Below, in pieces: positions 1 to 8,075 of a stretch of 64,000 nt of DNA (position 1 is the first letter of the stretch; each line of letters begins with the position of its first letter). The position numbers and the translations under genes are program-made. Origin of the DNA: Haladaptatus salinisoli (GTDB taxonomy: Archaea > Halobacteriota > Halobacteria > Halobacteriales > Haladaptataceae); NCBI RefSeq assembly GCF_020614375.1, contig NZ_CP085327.1:2778823-2842822 (forward strand), written 5' to 3'. The notes beneath the pieces are model-generated. The model did no database searches, was not told the origin of the DNA, and saw only the letters and a program-made list of their open reading frames with translations.

Positions 1-1796
1 CGTACGCACACCGGCTGGAGAAAGGCGCGCTCGTCGTTGGATTCTGCTCGCTCGCCGTGGCCGTCCTCGCTGCGCACCAGTCGCCGGCGCACGGGTACGA
101 ACTGTCGATCTACCGGGCGACACCGACGCTCTTCTGGGCCGGTGCCGCCGTCGCGCTCCTCGCCGGCATCGCCGTCGCGGTGTCGGCGCCCGACTGGTAT
201 CGCTCGCTCGGCCTCGTCCTCGGCGGAGCGACGACGCTCTCCATCGCGTCGCTACCGATCCTCCGAAGCTACCACTTCTACGGACCGGGCGACTCGCTGA
301 CGCACCTCGGTTGGACGAAGGACATCGTCGCGGGGGAGATGGCCGCTTACGACCTGCTCTACCCCGGAACCCACACCGTCGCAATCGTCATCAGGGAGGT
401 GACCGGGCTGTCGCTCCGTCGGTCGCTGTTGCTGATGGTCGCCGCGTTCGTTCTCGTCTACCTGCTGTTCGTCCCGTTCGCGGTGCGGGTCGTGGTGGAC
501 GACGACCGGGCGGTGACGTTCGCGGCGATTTCGGCCTACCTGTTGCTCCCCATCAACGCAATCAGCGTCTTCGTCATGCCGCACCCGACCTCGCAGGCCA
601 TCATGTTCCTCCCGCTGGTCATCTACCTCGTGGCGAAGTACGTCACGGCGAGCGACCGGCGGCGGTTACCGCTGCTCGGCACCGCGTCGGGGGCGCTGCT
701 CGCGCTGGCGTCCGTGTCGATGGTGCTCGTCCACCCGCAGCAGGCCGCAAACGTCATCCTGCTGTTCGGCGGTATCGTCGTCGTCCAGTTCGTCTACCGG
801 CTGTTCCGCGACGGTCACGCCATCGCCCGCCACCGGGCGATGTACGCGCAGACGATGTTCCTCATGGCGATCTTCCTGCTGTGGACGCCCTTCCACGAGC
901 GGTCGGGCGGCGCGGTGAGCGCGCTGGTCACGAGCCTGCTCAGCGACCCGGCCGCCGCGGCCGACGCGACCCACGCCGCCGCGAGCCTCTCGCAACTCGG
1001 CGGGAGCATCCGACTGCTGTTCGCTAAACTCTTCCTGGTGAGCCTGCTCTTCAGCGTCGTCGCCGGACTGTTCATGCTCGGCGGGCTGTTCGACCGCGTT
1101 CGGGGGACCGACACCAGCGCCTTCGCGAAGTACGTCGCCGTCGGAATGATACCGCTGTTCGGCCTCTTCTGTCTCTTCCTCGTCGCGAGCTTCGGCCAAT
1201 TTCACTTCCGCGTGCTCGGATTCATGATGGTCCCGGTGACGATGCTCGGCGGAATCGCGCTCGCGAGAGGATTCGACGCCGTCGGGCGTCGACTCCCGAA
1301 CGCCGACCCCGTTCCGGGGTTCGCCGCGGGCGTCCTCGTTCTGCTGCTCGTGCTCTCGGTGCCGACCCTGTTTCACTCGCCGTACATGTACCAGCCGTCC
1401 GGGCACGTCGCCGAGAGCCAGATGGCGGGGTACGAGACGGCGTTCGACCACCGCGGCGACGCCCTGTTCACCGGACTTCGGTCGCCCGGTGAGCGATACG
1501 CCGACGCGATTCTGGGCTACGAGGACAGCAGGCGAAGCGATTTCCGAGGGGCGCCGATTTACGGTAGCGAGTACAACGCGACCGGCAAGAACTTCACCGC
1601 GTCCCGGCTCACCTCCGCCTTCGACGGACCCCGTTACCTGCCGATAACGGAGGCCGGGGTGCAACGCGAGACCGAGGTTTACAACGGTCTGCGATTCCCG
1701 GAGCGCGGATTCCGAACGCTCGAGAGTCACCCCGGCGTCGCGCGAGTGCAGTCGGGCGGCGGCTTTCGACTCTACTACGTGAACTCGACCGCGTAG
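1..1796 (+). CDS. Large multi-pass membrane protein (GT-C-like), 5' end cut off by the window
   Basis: The frame is open from the first bases, reading YAHRLEKGALVVG before the first in-window start (GTG at 57), so the real start lies upstream. About ten or more hydrophobic segments fill roughly the first 430 residues. A hydrophilic Tyr/Arg-rich tail of about 150 residues follows. An early loop (GDSLTHLGWTKD) places acidic and aromatic residues where GT-C glycosyltransferases carry their catalytic loop; this is only a resemblance. The gene stops 4 nt before a flippase gene, so the two probably form an operon. A role in assembling a lipid-linked surface glycan is inferred from that context; the family itself was not recognised. 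Confidence 0.75.
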   Translation, partial: YAHRLEKGALVVGFCSLAVAVLAAHQSPAHGYELSIYRATPTLFWAGAAVALLAGIAVAVSAPDWYRSLGLVLGGATTLSIASLPILRSYHFYGPGDSLTHLGWTKDIVAGEMAAYDLLYPGTHTVAIVIREVTGLSLRRSLLLMVAAFVLVYLLFVPFAVRVVVDDDRAVTFAAISAYLLLPINAISVFVMPHPTSQAIMFLPLVIYLVAKYVTASDRRRLPLLGTASGALLALASVSMVLVHPQQAANVILLFGGIVVVQFVYRLFRDGHAIARHRAMYAQTMFLMAIFLLWTPFHERSGGAVSALVTSLLSDPAAAADATHAAASLSQLGGSIRLLFAKLFLVSLLFSVVAGLFMLGGLFDRVRGTDTSAFAKYVAVGMIPLFGLFCLFLVASFGQFHFRVLGFMMVPVTMLGGIALARGFDAVGRRLPNADPVPGFAAGVLVLLLVLSVPTLFHSPYMYQPSGHVAESQMAGYETAFDHRGDALFTGLRSPGERYADAILGYEDSRRSDFRGAPIYGSEYNATGKNFTASRLTSAFDGPRYLPITEAGVQRETEVYNGLRFPERGFRTLESHPGVARVQSGGGFRLYYVNSTA

Positions 1797-1800
1797 AACG

Positions 1801-3264
1801 ATGGACTCGAAAACCTTCTCACAGGGATTCAAGGCGACGATGAGCGCGCGAGTGCTCCACGTCGTTTCGAGCGGGCTGCTCGTCGTCCTGCTCACGCGAT
1901 ACCTGCTCACGCCGACGGAGTACGGCCGCCTCGGAAGCGCCCTCGCGGTGCTCGGCGTCGCCGGCCTGTTCGCCGACCTCGGCACGGCGAAGTCGGCGGC
2001 CCGGTACGTCACCGAGTACCGAGAGCGCGACTCGGGGCAGGTTCCGCACGTCCTGCGGGTCGCGCTCGGCTCTCGAGTCGCCGCCACCGTCGTCGTCGCC
2101 GGCGCGTTCGCGCTCTTCGCTGGCGAGATAGGGCGACTCATCAACCAGCCCGAACTCGCGCCGCTGCTGGCGTTCGGCGGGGCCTACATCGCCGTCCACT
2201 CGCTCTCGACGTTCGCCGTGGTCGTCTTCCAGGGGTTCAATCGCGTGACGTGGAGCGCGGTGACGCGGGCGACGGGGAGCGCGAGTCTGCTCGTCTTCGT
2301 CGCGGTCGGGGCGTTCGTCGTCGGCGGTGCTGTCGGGGCGCTCGCCGGTTACGTCGCGAGCTACGCACTGGCGACCGCGGTCGGGTTGGGCGTGCTCTAC
2401 CGAAAGTTCTACTCGACCCACGAGCCGGGCGACCGCGAGGCCGGGCTCCCCGGGCGCGTGCTCCGGTACAGCGTTCCGCTCGCGGCGACCAAGGGCGCGA
2501 ACGTCGTCGACAAGAAGATAGACACCATCCTCGTCGGCGCGCTCGTCGGACCGCTCGCGGTGAGCTACTACTTCCTCGCCAAGAGCATCTCGACGTTCGT
2601 GCAGGCGCCGGCGGCCTCGCTCGGGTTCACCGTCTCGCCGACCTACGGGGAGCGGAAGGCGGGCGACGAGCGGGAGTCGGCGGCCCGCCTTTACGAGACG
2701 ACGCTCCGCCACACGCTCCTGCTCTACGTCCCCGCGGGGGCCGGACTGGTGCTCGTGGCCGACCCCGCCGTGACGCAGGTGTTCGGCGCGAAGTACGCCG
2801 GGGCGGTTCCCGTGGTGCAAGTGTTCGCGGGGTACATCGTCCTGCAGGCGGTGATGTTCATCACGAGCGACGCGCTGGACTACCTCGGGTGCGCGCGCGA
2901 GCGCGCGTGGGCCAAGGGCGCGACCTCCGCGGCGAACTTCCTGCTCAACCTCCTGCTCATCCCGACCTTCGGCGCGGTCGGCGCGGCGTGGGCCACGGTC
3001 GCCACGTTCTCGGTCTACTCGCTGGTCAACCTCGCCGTGGTGCACCACGAACTGCCGCTGTCGCTCCCGCGCACGCTCCGCCACGTGGCGTTCGTCTGCG
3101 CCATCACGCTGGTCATGTCGAGCGTCGTGTTCGTCGCGCTCTCGTTCGTCTCCGGCCTGCTCTCGCTGGTCGCGGTCGTGGTGCTCGGCGTCGCCGTCTG
3201 GGGCGGACTGGCGAGCGCGAGCGGACTGCTCGACGTGCGGCGGGTGATGCGGGTGCTGGCCTAG
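1801..3264 (+). CDS. Oligosaccharide flippase (Wzx/MATE-type polysaccharide transporter)
   Basis: A 487-residue protein with about 12-14 membrane helices and a short cytoplasmic N-terminus. The helix pattern and the region around RYLLTPTEYGRLGSAL followed by LFADLGTAKSAARYV match the polysaccharide-biosynthesis/flippase family, which turns lipid-linked saccharides across the membrane. The charged loop KGANVVDKKIDTILVG in the middle is typical of archaeal flippases of this family. It starts 4 nt after the upstream membrane-protein stop, so it is probably co-transcribed with it. The likely substrate is a dolichol-linked glycan for S-layer N-glycosylation or a capsule-like polymer; the sequence does not fix which. 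Confidence 0.88.
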   Translation: MDSKTFSQGFKATMSARVLHVVSSGLLVVLLTRYLLTPTEYGRLGSALAVLGVAGLFADLGTAKSAARYVTEYRERDSGQVPHVLRVALGSRVAATVVVAGAFALFAGEIGRLINQPELAPLLAFGGAYIAVHSLSTFAVVVFQGFNRVTWSAVTRATGSASLLVFVAVGAFVVGGAVGALAGYVASYALATAVGLGVLYRKFYSTHEPGDREAGLPGRVLRYSVPLAATKGANVVDKKIDTILVGALVGPLAVSYYFLAKSISTFVQAPAASLGFTVSPTYGERKAGDERESAARLYETTLRHTLLLYVPAGAGLVLVADPAVTQVFGAKYAGAVPVVQVFAGYIVLQAVMFITSDALDYLGCARERAWAKGATSAANFLLNLLLIPTFGAVGAAWATVATFSVYSLVNLAVVHHELPLSLPRTLRHVAFVCAITLVMSSVVFVALSFVSGLLSLVAVVVLGVAVWGGLASASGLLDVRRVMRVLA

Positions 3265-3329
3265 CCGACGAGCACGAAGGGGGTCATCCTCAATCGGAAA
3301 CGTCGATTCGCGTCGTGAGCGTCGGACGC

Positions 3330-3965
3330 TCAGAGCAGATCCCTGAGTTGGTTGGCGAACTCGTTCGAGTTATCCATGTTCTGCATAACGATCTCCAGCG
3401 ACCGACCGCCGCCGGTCGCGACTCGAACGTTTCCGAGACCGACGAGCGCCTCCGTTATCGACTTGCGCTCTTCGACGCCGCGAACCTTGTTCAGCGGAAC
3501 TTCCCGTCGAACGCGGGAGACGAACTGATACTCCTTGAGAATACGGTCGGACGTGATGAAATACGTCGTGAGCGAGTTCGTCCAGTAGGTGTGGACGCCG
3601 GTAGAGAACAGGTACAGTCCAATCACGAGCGCGACCGTCGGGTAAACGTAGGGGAGAAACGTGAAAAAGAGGAGGTACATGGTTGCAAACAGGCAAGGGT
3701 AGCTGAGCGCGATTTTCACCGCGGCAACTCGCTGCGTCGGGTGGCGGTAGTCGACGAGCTCCTCGCCGTCGCGGAGATGTGGCCGATTCGGGCTCGACTG
3801 CCACTGGACGTACGCACCGGTGCCGATAACGAACAGACCGAAGAGGACGAACGGAAGGCCGAAAGTCGTCGGTAGCCGGGTCGTATCCAACAGCAGCAGT
3901 CCGCCGGCGAGGACGAAGGGGAGGCCGAGCATCGAACTCCAGACGATAGTTTTTCCGCGCGCCAT
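3330..3965 (-). CDS. PH-domain (bPH2/DUF304-like) membrane protein
   Basis: A 211-residue protein with two pairs of hydrophobic helices (about residues 8-55 and 82-120). A C-terminal segment follows with the bacterial PH-like pattern: NSLTTYFITSDRILKEYQ, then RREVPLNKVRGVEERKS, then VRVATGGGRSLEI and a final helix. Such proteins are membrane-associated and of unknown biochemical role. The start codon lies 2 nt from the stop of the upstream Thr-rich secreted protein gene on the same strand, so the pair is probably one transcript. The adjacent flippase gene is convergent with it, about 65 nt away. Confidence 0.75.
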   Translation of the reverse strand: MARGKTIVWSSMLGLPFVLAGGLLLLDTTRLPTTFGLPFVLFGLFVIGTGAYVQWQSSPNRPHLRDGEELVDYRHPTQRVAAVKIALSYPCLFATMYLLFFTFLPYVYPTVALVIGLYLFSTGVHTYWTNSLTTYFITSDRILKEYQFVSRVRREVPLNKVRGVEERKSITEALVGLGNVRVATGGGRSLEIVMQNMDNSNEFANQLRDLL

Positions 3966-3966
3966 C

Positions 3967-4941
3967 TCACTTCCCCCTCACGAGTTGATGGAGGATCCCC
4001 CCAACCGAAAGCGCGAAGCCGCCGACGGTCAGAAAGTACGGGTCTTCGAGGACCCCCGCCGACGCGTCACCGTTCCCGTTCGAAAAGAATCCTCGTCGGC
4101 GGTTTCGCGTCGAGTTCGGCGCTGTCGCGGTGGGACCCGATTTTCGGACGGTCGTGGCGGCCGTTCCACCGGTCGTACTTCTCGAAGTCGTCGGCGTTTC
4201 GGCCGATGCGGTCGTTCCCGGTTCTTTCGTCGTCGCGGGAGATGTCGATTCGGTCGTAGTGGTCGACGCCTCGCGGAACCCTTTCCCCGCCTGTACCGCG
4301 AGGTCGGTCGGCTCGGTGACGTTGAACGACTTCTCGTACTTCGCACCGGTCTCCGCGAACTCGGCGCTCAGGAGAACCGCCCCACCGAGTTCCACACCGG
4401 TGTAATCGGTATCGGTGAGCTTCAGATAGCCGTCGCGGGTCACGCGGACTTTCGACGGGCCCGCGCCGAACCAGTGGCCGCCGCTCTTCGCCGCGATGTC
4501 GGGTTCCGCGCTCGGTGCCGGTTCGCCGTCGGCGTGAAGCACTCGGAGCGTCACGCGGTGCGTCTCCGGGAGCCTGAGCGTGCCGAGGTTCGCGTCACTC
4601 TTTCCGACCGACCGTTCGCCGAAGTCGTACACGAACGGGACTCCGTCTCGCTTCGGCGGACTCCCGTCGGTTTTGTACTCGTACATCCCCAGATAGAAGC
4701 CGGCGTCCGCGGGGACGTCGAGCGAGAAGTAACCGTCACCGTCGGTCGTCGTTCTGGGGTGCGAGTTCGTGTTCGCCTCCATCGTTACGTCACCGGCCGG
4801 TTCCCCGTCGGCGCACACGACTCGTCCCGAGACCGACACGGTCGTCGAAGCGCGCGCCGACCCCACGAGTCCGGCCGCGGTGGCGACCGCGAGTCCTCGG
4901 GTCGCCGATCGTAGAAACGTCCGTCTGTAGCGTCCTCTCAT
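3967..4941 (-). CDS. Tat-exported surface protein with carboxypeptidase-regulatory-like domain and C-terminal anchor
   Basis: A 324-residue protein. It begins with a twin-arginine signal (RRTFLRSATRG plus a hydrophobic stretch ending SARAS). The next segment (VSGRVVCADGEPAGDVTM ... TTTDGDGYFSLDVPADAGFY) resembles carboxypeptidase-regulatory-like beta-sandwich domains. A Thr/Ser/Pro-rich stalk follows at about residues 210-280, a likely O-glycosylated spacer. A hydrophobic helix (VGGFALSVGGILHQL) with a basic end closes the protein. This is the layout of a haloarchaeal cell-surface protein anchored at its C-terminus. It is the first gene of a two-gene unit with the PH-domain gene. Its ligand is unknown. 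Confidence 0.72.
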   Translation of the reverse strand: MRGRYRRTFLRSATRGLAVATAAGLVGSARASTTVSVSGRVVCADGEPAGDVTMEANTNSHPRTTTDGDGYFSLDVPADAGFYLGMYEYKTDGSPPKRDGVPFVYDFGERSVGKSDANLGTLRLPETHRVTLRVLHADGEPAPSAEPDIAAKSGGHWFGAGPSKVRVTRDGYLKLTDTDYTGVELGGAVLLSAEFAETGAKYEKSFNVTEPTDLAVQAGKGFREASTTTTESTSPATTKEPGTTASAETPTTSRSTTGGTAATTVRKSGPTATAPNSTRNRRRGFFSNGNGDASAGVLEDPYFLTVGGFALSVGGILHQLVRGK

Positions 4942-4962
4942 TACATCTCGAATTCCGCTCGG

Positions 4963-4972
4963 ATATAATAAA
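4963..4972 (-). promoter_or_regulatory. TATA box for the Thr-rich surface protein gene
   Basis: The minus strand reads TTTATTATAT here, 22-31 nt before the ATG at 4941. This fits a leaderless haloarchaeal promoter and supports the chosen start. Confidence 0.6.
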
Positions 4973-5116
4973 GGTCACTTTTTCGATAGTAGCTGCTGCC
5001 TCGTTCCTCGTCGCGCGGTCGACCACGCCGACGAACTCCACTCCGAGTGGACGAACGGAGGTCGGGAAAATCGACGTCGTTTCGTCGCACCGACGAACGG
5101 ACGCGAGGAGCGAAAA

Positions 5117-5201
5117 CGGAAGGGGCGGGATTCGAACCACGCGAAGCCTGTGAGGCTCCCACCGACGAAGCGGTGGTGCTCTACCACTGAGCCACCCTTC
5201 C
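5117..5201 (-). tRNA. Atypical type-II-like tRNA, isotype undetermined
   Basis: On the minus strand GGAAGGG (5') pairs perfectly with CCCTTCC (3') as a 7-bp acceptor stem. It is followed by TG and a good D-arm (GCTC, loop AGTGGTA, GAGC). The T-loop is TTCGAAT. Between them lie two hairpins, CCACC with loop GCTTCGTC and GGTGG, then AGCCT-CAC-AGGCT, which would be the anticodon arm and a long variable arm. Total length (85 nt with discriminator) fits Ser/Leu-class tRNAs. Two things are odd: the anticodon loop would have 8 nt, and the T-stem (GCGTGG against CCCGC) pairs only if one T is bulged. The isotype therefore cannot be assigned by eye. Confidence 0.6.
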
Positions 5202-5227
5202 TCGTTTCCACGGATGGCGGGGAGTAC

Positions 5228-5236
5228 CTTTGTTAT
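5228..5236 (-). promoter_or_regulatory. TATA-like element upstream of the atypical tRNA
   Basis: The minus strand reads ATAACAAAG, 27-35 nt before the tRNA 5' end. The same nonamer occurs at 7904-7912 and 11146-11154 upstream of other minus-strand genes, so it is probably a working TATA variant here. Confidence 0.45.
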
Positions 5237-5301
5237 GGACTCCCTGAAGCGTCGTCATCGGTCACTTCGTGGGACTCCGTGTCAACCGTAATCGTTCGAT
5301 T

Positions 5302-6258
5302 TTAGGCCGTGATTTCGCCGACGAGCGAAGCGAGTCCCTCGGACAGCGAGACGGCGGGTTCGTAGCCCAGCGCCTCCCGCGCCCGGCTCACGTCCGCCCT
5401 ACTGTGGTCGATGTCGCCGGGGCGGGGGTCGGTGTGGACGATGTCGGAGTCGGAGTCGGTCACCTCGCGCACCGTCTCCGCCAGTTCGCGGATCGTGACG
5501 CTCTCGCCGGTGCCGACGTTGAACGCCTCCCCGGTCCGGTCGGTCGTCGCGGCGCGGAGGTTCGCCCGCACCACGTCCGAGACGTGGACGAAATCCCGCG
5601 TCTGCGTCCCGTCCCCTTCGACCGTGATGGGGTCGCCCTGTCGGGCCTGGTCGAGAAACACCCGGACGACGGCGCTGTACTCGGGGTTCTGGCGCGGCCC
5701 GTAGACGTTGAAGTATCGGAGGACGACCGTCTCCAGCCCGTAGAGGTCGCAGAATCGCCGGGCGTAGAGGTCCGCGGTTAGTTTATCGATACCGTAGGGG
5801 GAGGTCGGCCGCTTGCGCTCCGACTCCGAGACAGGCACGGAATCGGGGTGACCGTACACCGCGGCGCTGGACGCGAGGACGACCCGGGCGTCCTCCCGTC
5901 GCGCGCGGTCGAGCACGACGAGCGACCCGTCGCCCGTGACGGCGTGACTCCGAAGCGGACGTTCGACCGAGCGCTCGACGCTGACCATGGCGGCCTCGTG
6001 GAAGACGACGTCGACCCCGTCCATCGCCTCCCGGACCGCCTCGGGGTCGCGAATGTCGCCCTCCACGAGCGTCGTCGCCTCCGGAACGTTTCCCCGCTTT
6101 CCGGACGAGAGGTCGTCGAGGACGCGAACGTCGTTCTCCTCGGCAAGCGCCTCGGCGAGGTGGCTTCCGACGAACCCCGCGCCGCCGGTCACGAGCACGG
6201 TCTCGCCGGTCGGCCCGAAGGTCGTTCCGGCGCTCCGCACGCTGGTCGCCGGGGTCAT
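5302..6258 (-). CDS. NAD-dependent nucleotide-sugar epimerase (GalE-like extended SDR)
   Basis: A 318-residue protein. The N-terminal Rossmann motif is VLVTGGAGFVGSHLAEAL (GxxGxxG) and the acidic residue at the end of beta-2 is in VRVLDDLSSG. The catalytic region has ASSAAVYG followed by SPYGIDK (YxxxK, here Y-G-I-D-K). LRYFNVYGPRQ and NVGTGESVTI are typical of UDP-glucose/UDP-GlcNAc 4-epimerases. The ATG at 6258 overlaps the TGA of the upstream phosphatase-superfamily gene (ATGA), so translation is probably coupled. It should supply or interconvert NDP-sugars for the glycan region; the exact sugar is not fixed by sequence. Confidence 0.88.
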   Translation of the reverse strand: MTPATSVRSAGTTFGPTGETVLVTGGAGFVGSHLAEALAEENDVRVLDDLSSGKRGNVPEATTLVEGDIRDPEAVREAMDGVDVVFHEAAMVSVERSVERPLRSHAVTGDGSLVVLDRARREDARVVLASSAAVYGHPDSVPVSESERKRPTSPYGIDKLTADLYARRFCDLYGLETVVLRYFNVYGPRQNPEYSAVVRVFLDQARQGDPITVEGDGTQTRDFVHVSDVVRANLRAATTDRTGEAFNVGTGESVTIRELAETVREVTDSDSDIVHTDPRPGDIDHSRADVSRAREALGYEPAVSLSEGLASLVGEITA

Positions 6259-7841
6259 TCCATGTACCCCAGTCCGCGGAGTCGGTCTTCCACGTCGTCG
6301 AAGTCGGCCTCGACCGACGCGCCGCTCCCCGACTCGCCGTACTCGCGCTGGGAGACGGCCCGTCGCCCCGGTCTCGACCCGTCGTGGAATATCTCCTTCA
6401 ACACCCGTCCGTCGGCGTCGGACGGTACGGCCTCGTCCAGCGCGTGGAGAACCGTCGGGGTCACGTCGGCGACGCTCGCGTCGGTCGGCACCGTCTCGGC
6501 CTCGATGCTCGGTCCCCACGCGAGGAAGATGCCCTCGGGGCGGTGACTGGCGACCTTGCTCCCGCTGTCGGCGAACACGTTCCGCGTCAGTGCGTTCGCC
6601 GTCTCGTACTCGCCGCGACCCTTGACGACGAGGTCGGGTGACCGAGGGTCGGTCGGGAACAGTTCGTCGCCGTCGTACACGTGGAGGGCGCGGTCTCCGG
6701 TGTCGGGGTCGGTCACTCCCTCGAACAGCGACCGGAGGTCGCTCTTGAGCGCGGGCACGTCTTCGGGCGCGACGACGCCGGGGTCGAACCGCAGCGTGTC
6801 GTTCACGTAGACGCTCCCCTCGCCGTGGACGAACGCCACCGTCTCCTCGAAATCCACGTCGTAGAGGCTGTGGTCGCCGGGAACCTGAGCGGCGACGGAG
6901 TCGACGACGGAGCGAGGGAGGTGTTCGACGAGGGACTGCTCGCTCACGCCGAACCGGGAGAGGGCGGCCTGAATGCGATCCTTCGTCAGTCCGAACCGAG
7001 CGAGCGCGCCTCGCGCGCCGTCCCCCCGCTTTCGGTGCAGGAGTCCCTCGCGTTCGAGCAAACTGTTGACGAAGACGAACGTCGAGATGGGGCCGAAGCC
7101 GTGGTCGGAGACGACGAAAAGGGTGGCGTCGCGGGACTCGACGTACTCCAACACCTCGCCGAGCATGTCGTCCAGTTCGCGGTAGTGGTCGAGGAGCGCG
7201 TCGTCCTCCCAGATGAGGTGTTGGAGGCGGTCGGGGGCGGTGTAGACGAAGAAGAAGAGCCGCCAGTCCTCGGCCATCAGACGGCGCATCAGTTTCCGGC
7301 GGCTCGCGAGCAGGGAGGACAGTTCCTCGCGGAACTCGTCGGGTCTGTCCCGGAACTCGTCCCACGACAGACCGATTCGATAGTCGGGGATCTCCTCGGC
7401 TATCTCCGCGGCGAACTCGGGCGGGTGGGTGAAGTGGTCGTTCGTCTCCGGCGTCATCATCCCGGTGACGAGCGTCCCGTCGATGTCGTCGGCGGGGTAG
7501 GTCATCGGAACGTTGCCGACCACGGCGGGCGAGACGATGTCCCAGAGTTCGGGTCTGCGAACGTCGGCGCTGGTGTTCATCCGGTGAGTGTAGCCGGATT
7601 CGAGGTGCTGGAAGCCGTACAGTCCGTGCTTGTCGGGCCAGACTCCCGTAGCTATCGTCGGCCACGCCAGCGGCGTGGCGTCCGGGGTAGTGCTCGAAAG
7701 CGGCCCGGCGGCCCCCTCTTCGACCAACCGAGCGAAGTTCGGCAACTGTTCCTCCCCCGTCCACCGTCGGATCAAATTCCACGGAACGCCGTCCAATCCG
7801 AGGACGAACGCCCGCTCCGGACTCGAAGTTTCCATCGACAT
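6255..7841 (-). CDS. Alkaline-phosphatase-superfamily protein (type I phosphodiesterase/nucleotide pyrophosphatase)
   Basis: A 528-residue protein. The metal site is recognisable in FVLGLDGVPWNL (first Asp), in the nucleophile region TTPDATPLAWPTIATG (Thr/Ser), in an internal FTHPPEFAAE segment, and in LFVVSDHGFGPI (Asp-His pair). Proteins of this type are frequent in archaeal surface-polysaccharide clusters and may cleave or transfer phosphodiester-linked groups; the substrate is unknown. No signal peptide is visible, so it is probably cytoplasmic. It lies first in a coupled pair with the epimerase gene. Confidence 0.82.
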   Translation of the reverse strand: MSMETSSPERAFVLGLDGVPWNLIRRWTGEEQLPNFARLVEEGAAGPLSSTTPDATPLAWPTIATGVWPDKHGLYGFQHLESGYTHRMNTSADVRRPELWDIVSPAVVGNVPMTYPADDIDGTLVTGMMTPETNDHFTHPPEFAAEIAEEIPDYRIGLSWDEFRDRPDEFREELSSLLASRRKLMRRLMAEDWRLFFFVYTAPDRLQHLIWEDDALLDHYRELDDMLGEVLEYVESRDATLFVVSDHGFGPISTFVFVNSLLEREGLLHRKRGDGARGALARFGLTKDRIQAALSRFGVSEQSLVEHLPRSVVDSVAAQVPGDHSLYDVDFEETVAFVHGEGSVYVNDTLRFDPGVVAPEDVPALKSDLRSLFEGVTDPDTGDRALHVYDGDELFPTDPRSPDLVVKGRGEYETANALTRNVFADSGSKVASHRPEGIFLAWGPSIEAETVPTDASVADVTPTVLHALDEAVPSDADGRVLKEIFHDGSRPGRRAVSQREYGESGSGASVEADFDDVEDRLRGLGYME

Positions 7842-7903
7842 AGTTAGCTCGCCTGGGCAGGCCGCCTGCCCGTGGCTCTGTCCCGTCCCACCACCGGGAT
7901 TCG

Positions 7904-7912
7904 CTTTGTTAT
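7904..7912 (-). promoter_or_regulatory. Candidate TATA element for the phosphatase/epimerase operon
   Basis: The minus strand reads ATAACAAAG, about 65 nt before the ATG at 7841, implying a leader of roughly 40 nt. It is assigned because the same nonamer lies at promoter distance from the tRNA at 5117-5201. Confidence 0.3.
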
Positions 7913-8075
7913 GGGCTGATTGCGAGGCGTTTGGCTGGAGTTACCGTTCGTAGCCCGAGGCTGGCGCAGCGACGCACGTCGTTCGACTCGCTCGCGTCCG
8001 AAACGGCGGAAAAACGGGAGAATCCCTCCTTCGCCGTCGCTGGCCACTCGCGGGCTTCTGGGCGAAAACGTTCGC

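Noticed and set aside
666-2144. Long Arg/Glu-rich minus-strand frames opposite the membrane protein and flippase genes
   Set aside because: They are antisense shadows typical of high-GC coding DNA, with no motifs, and lie under well-supported plus-strand genes.
5117-5201. Reading the atypical tRNA as tRNA-Val(CAC)
   Set aside because: GGAGC-CTCACAG-GCTTC makes a good anticodon arm, but the D region would then be about 16 nt too long and the variable/T-stem region too short.
5302-7782. One 826-residue frame spanning the epimerase region and the phosphatase region on the minus strand
   Set aside because: Only its C-terminal 318 residues are protein-like (the epimerase, starting at 6258). The rest is Arg/Pro-rich and antiphase to the clearly coding phosphatase-superfamily gene.
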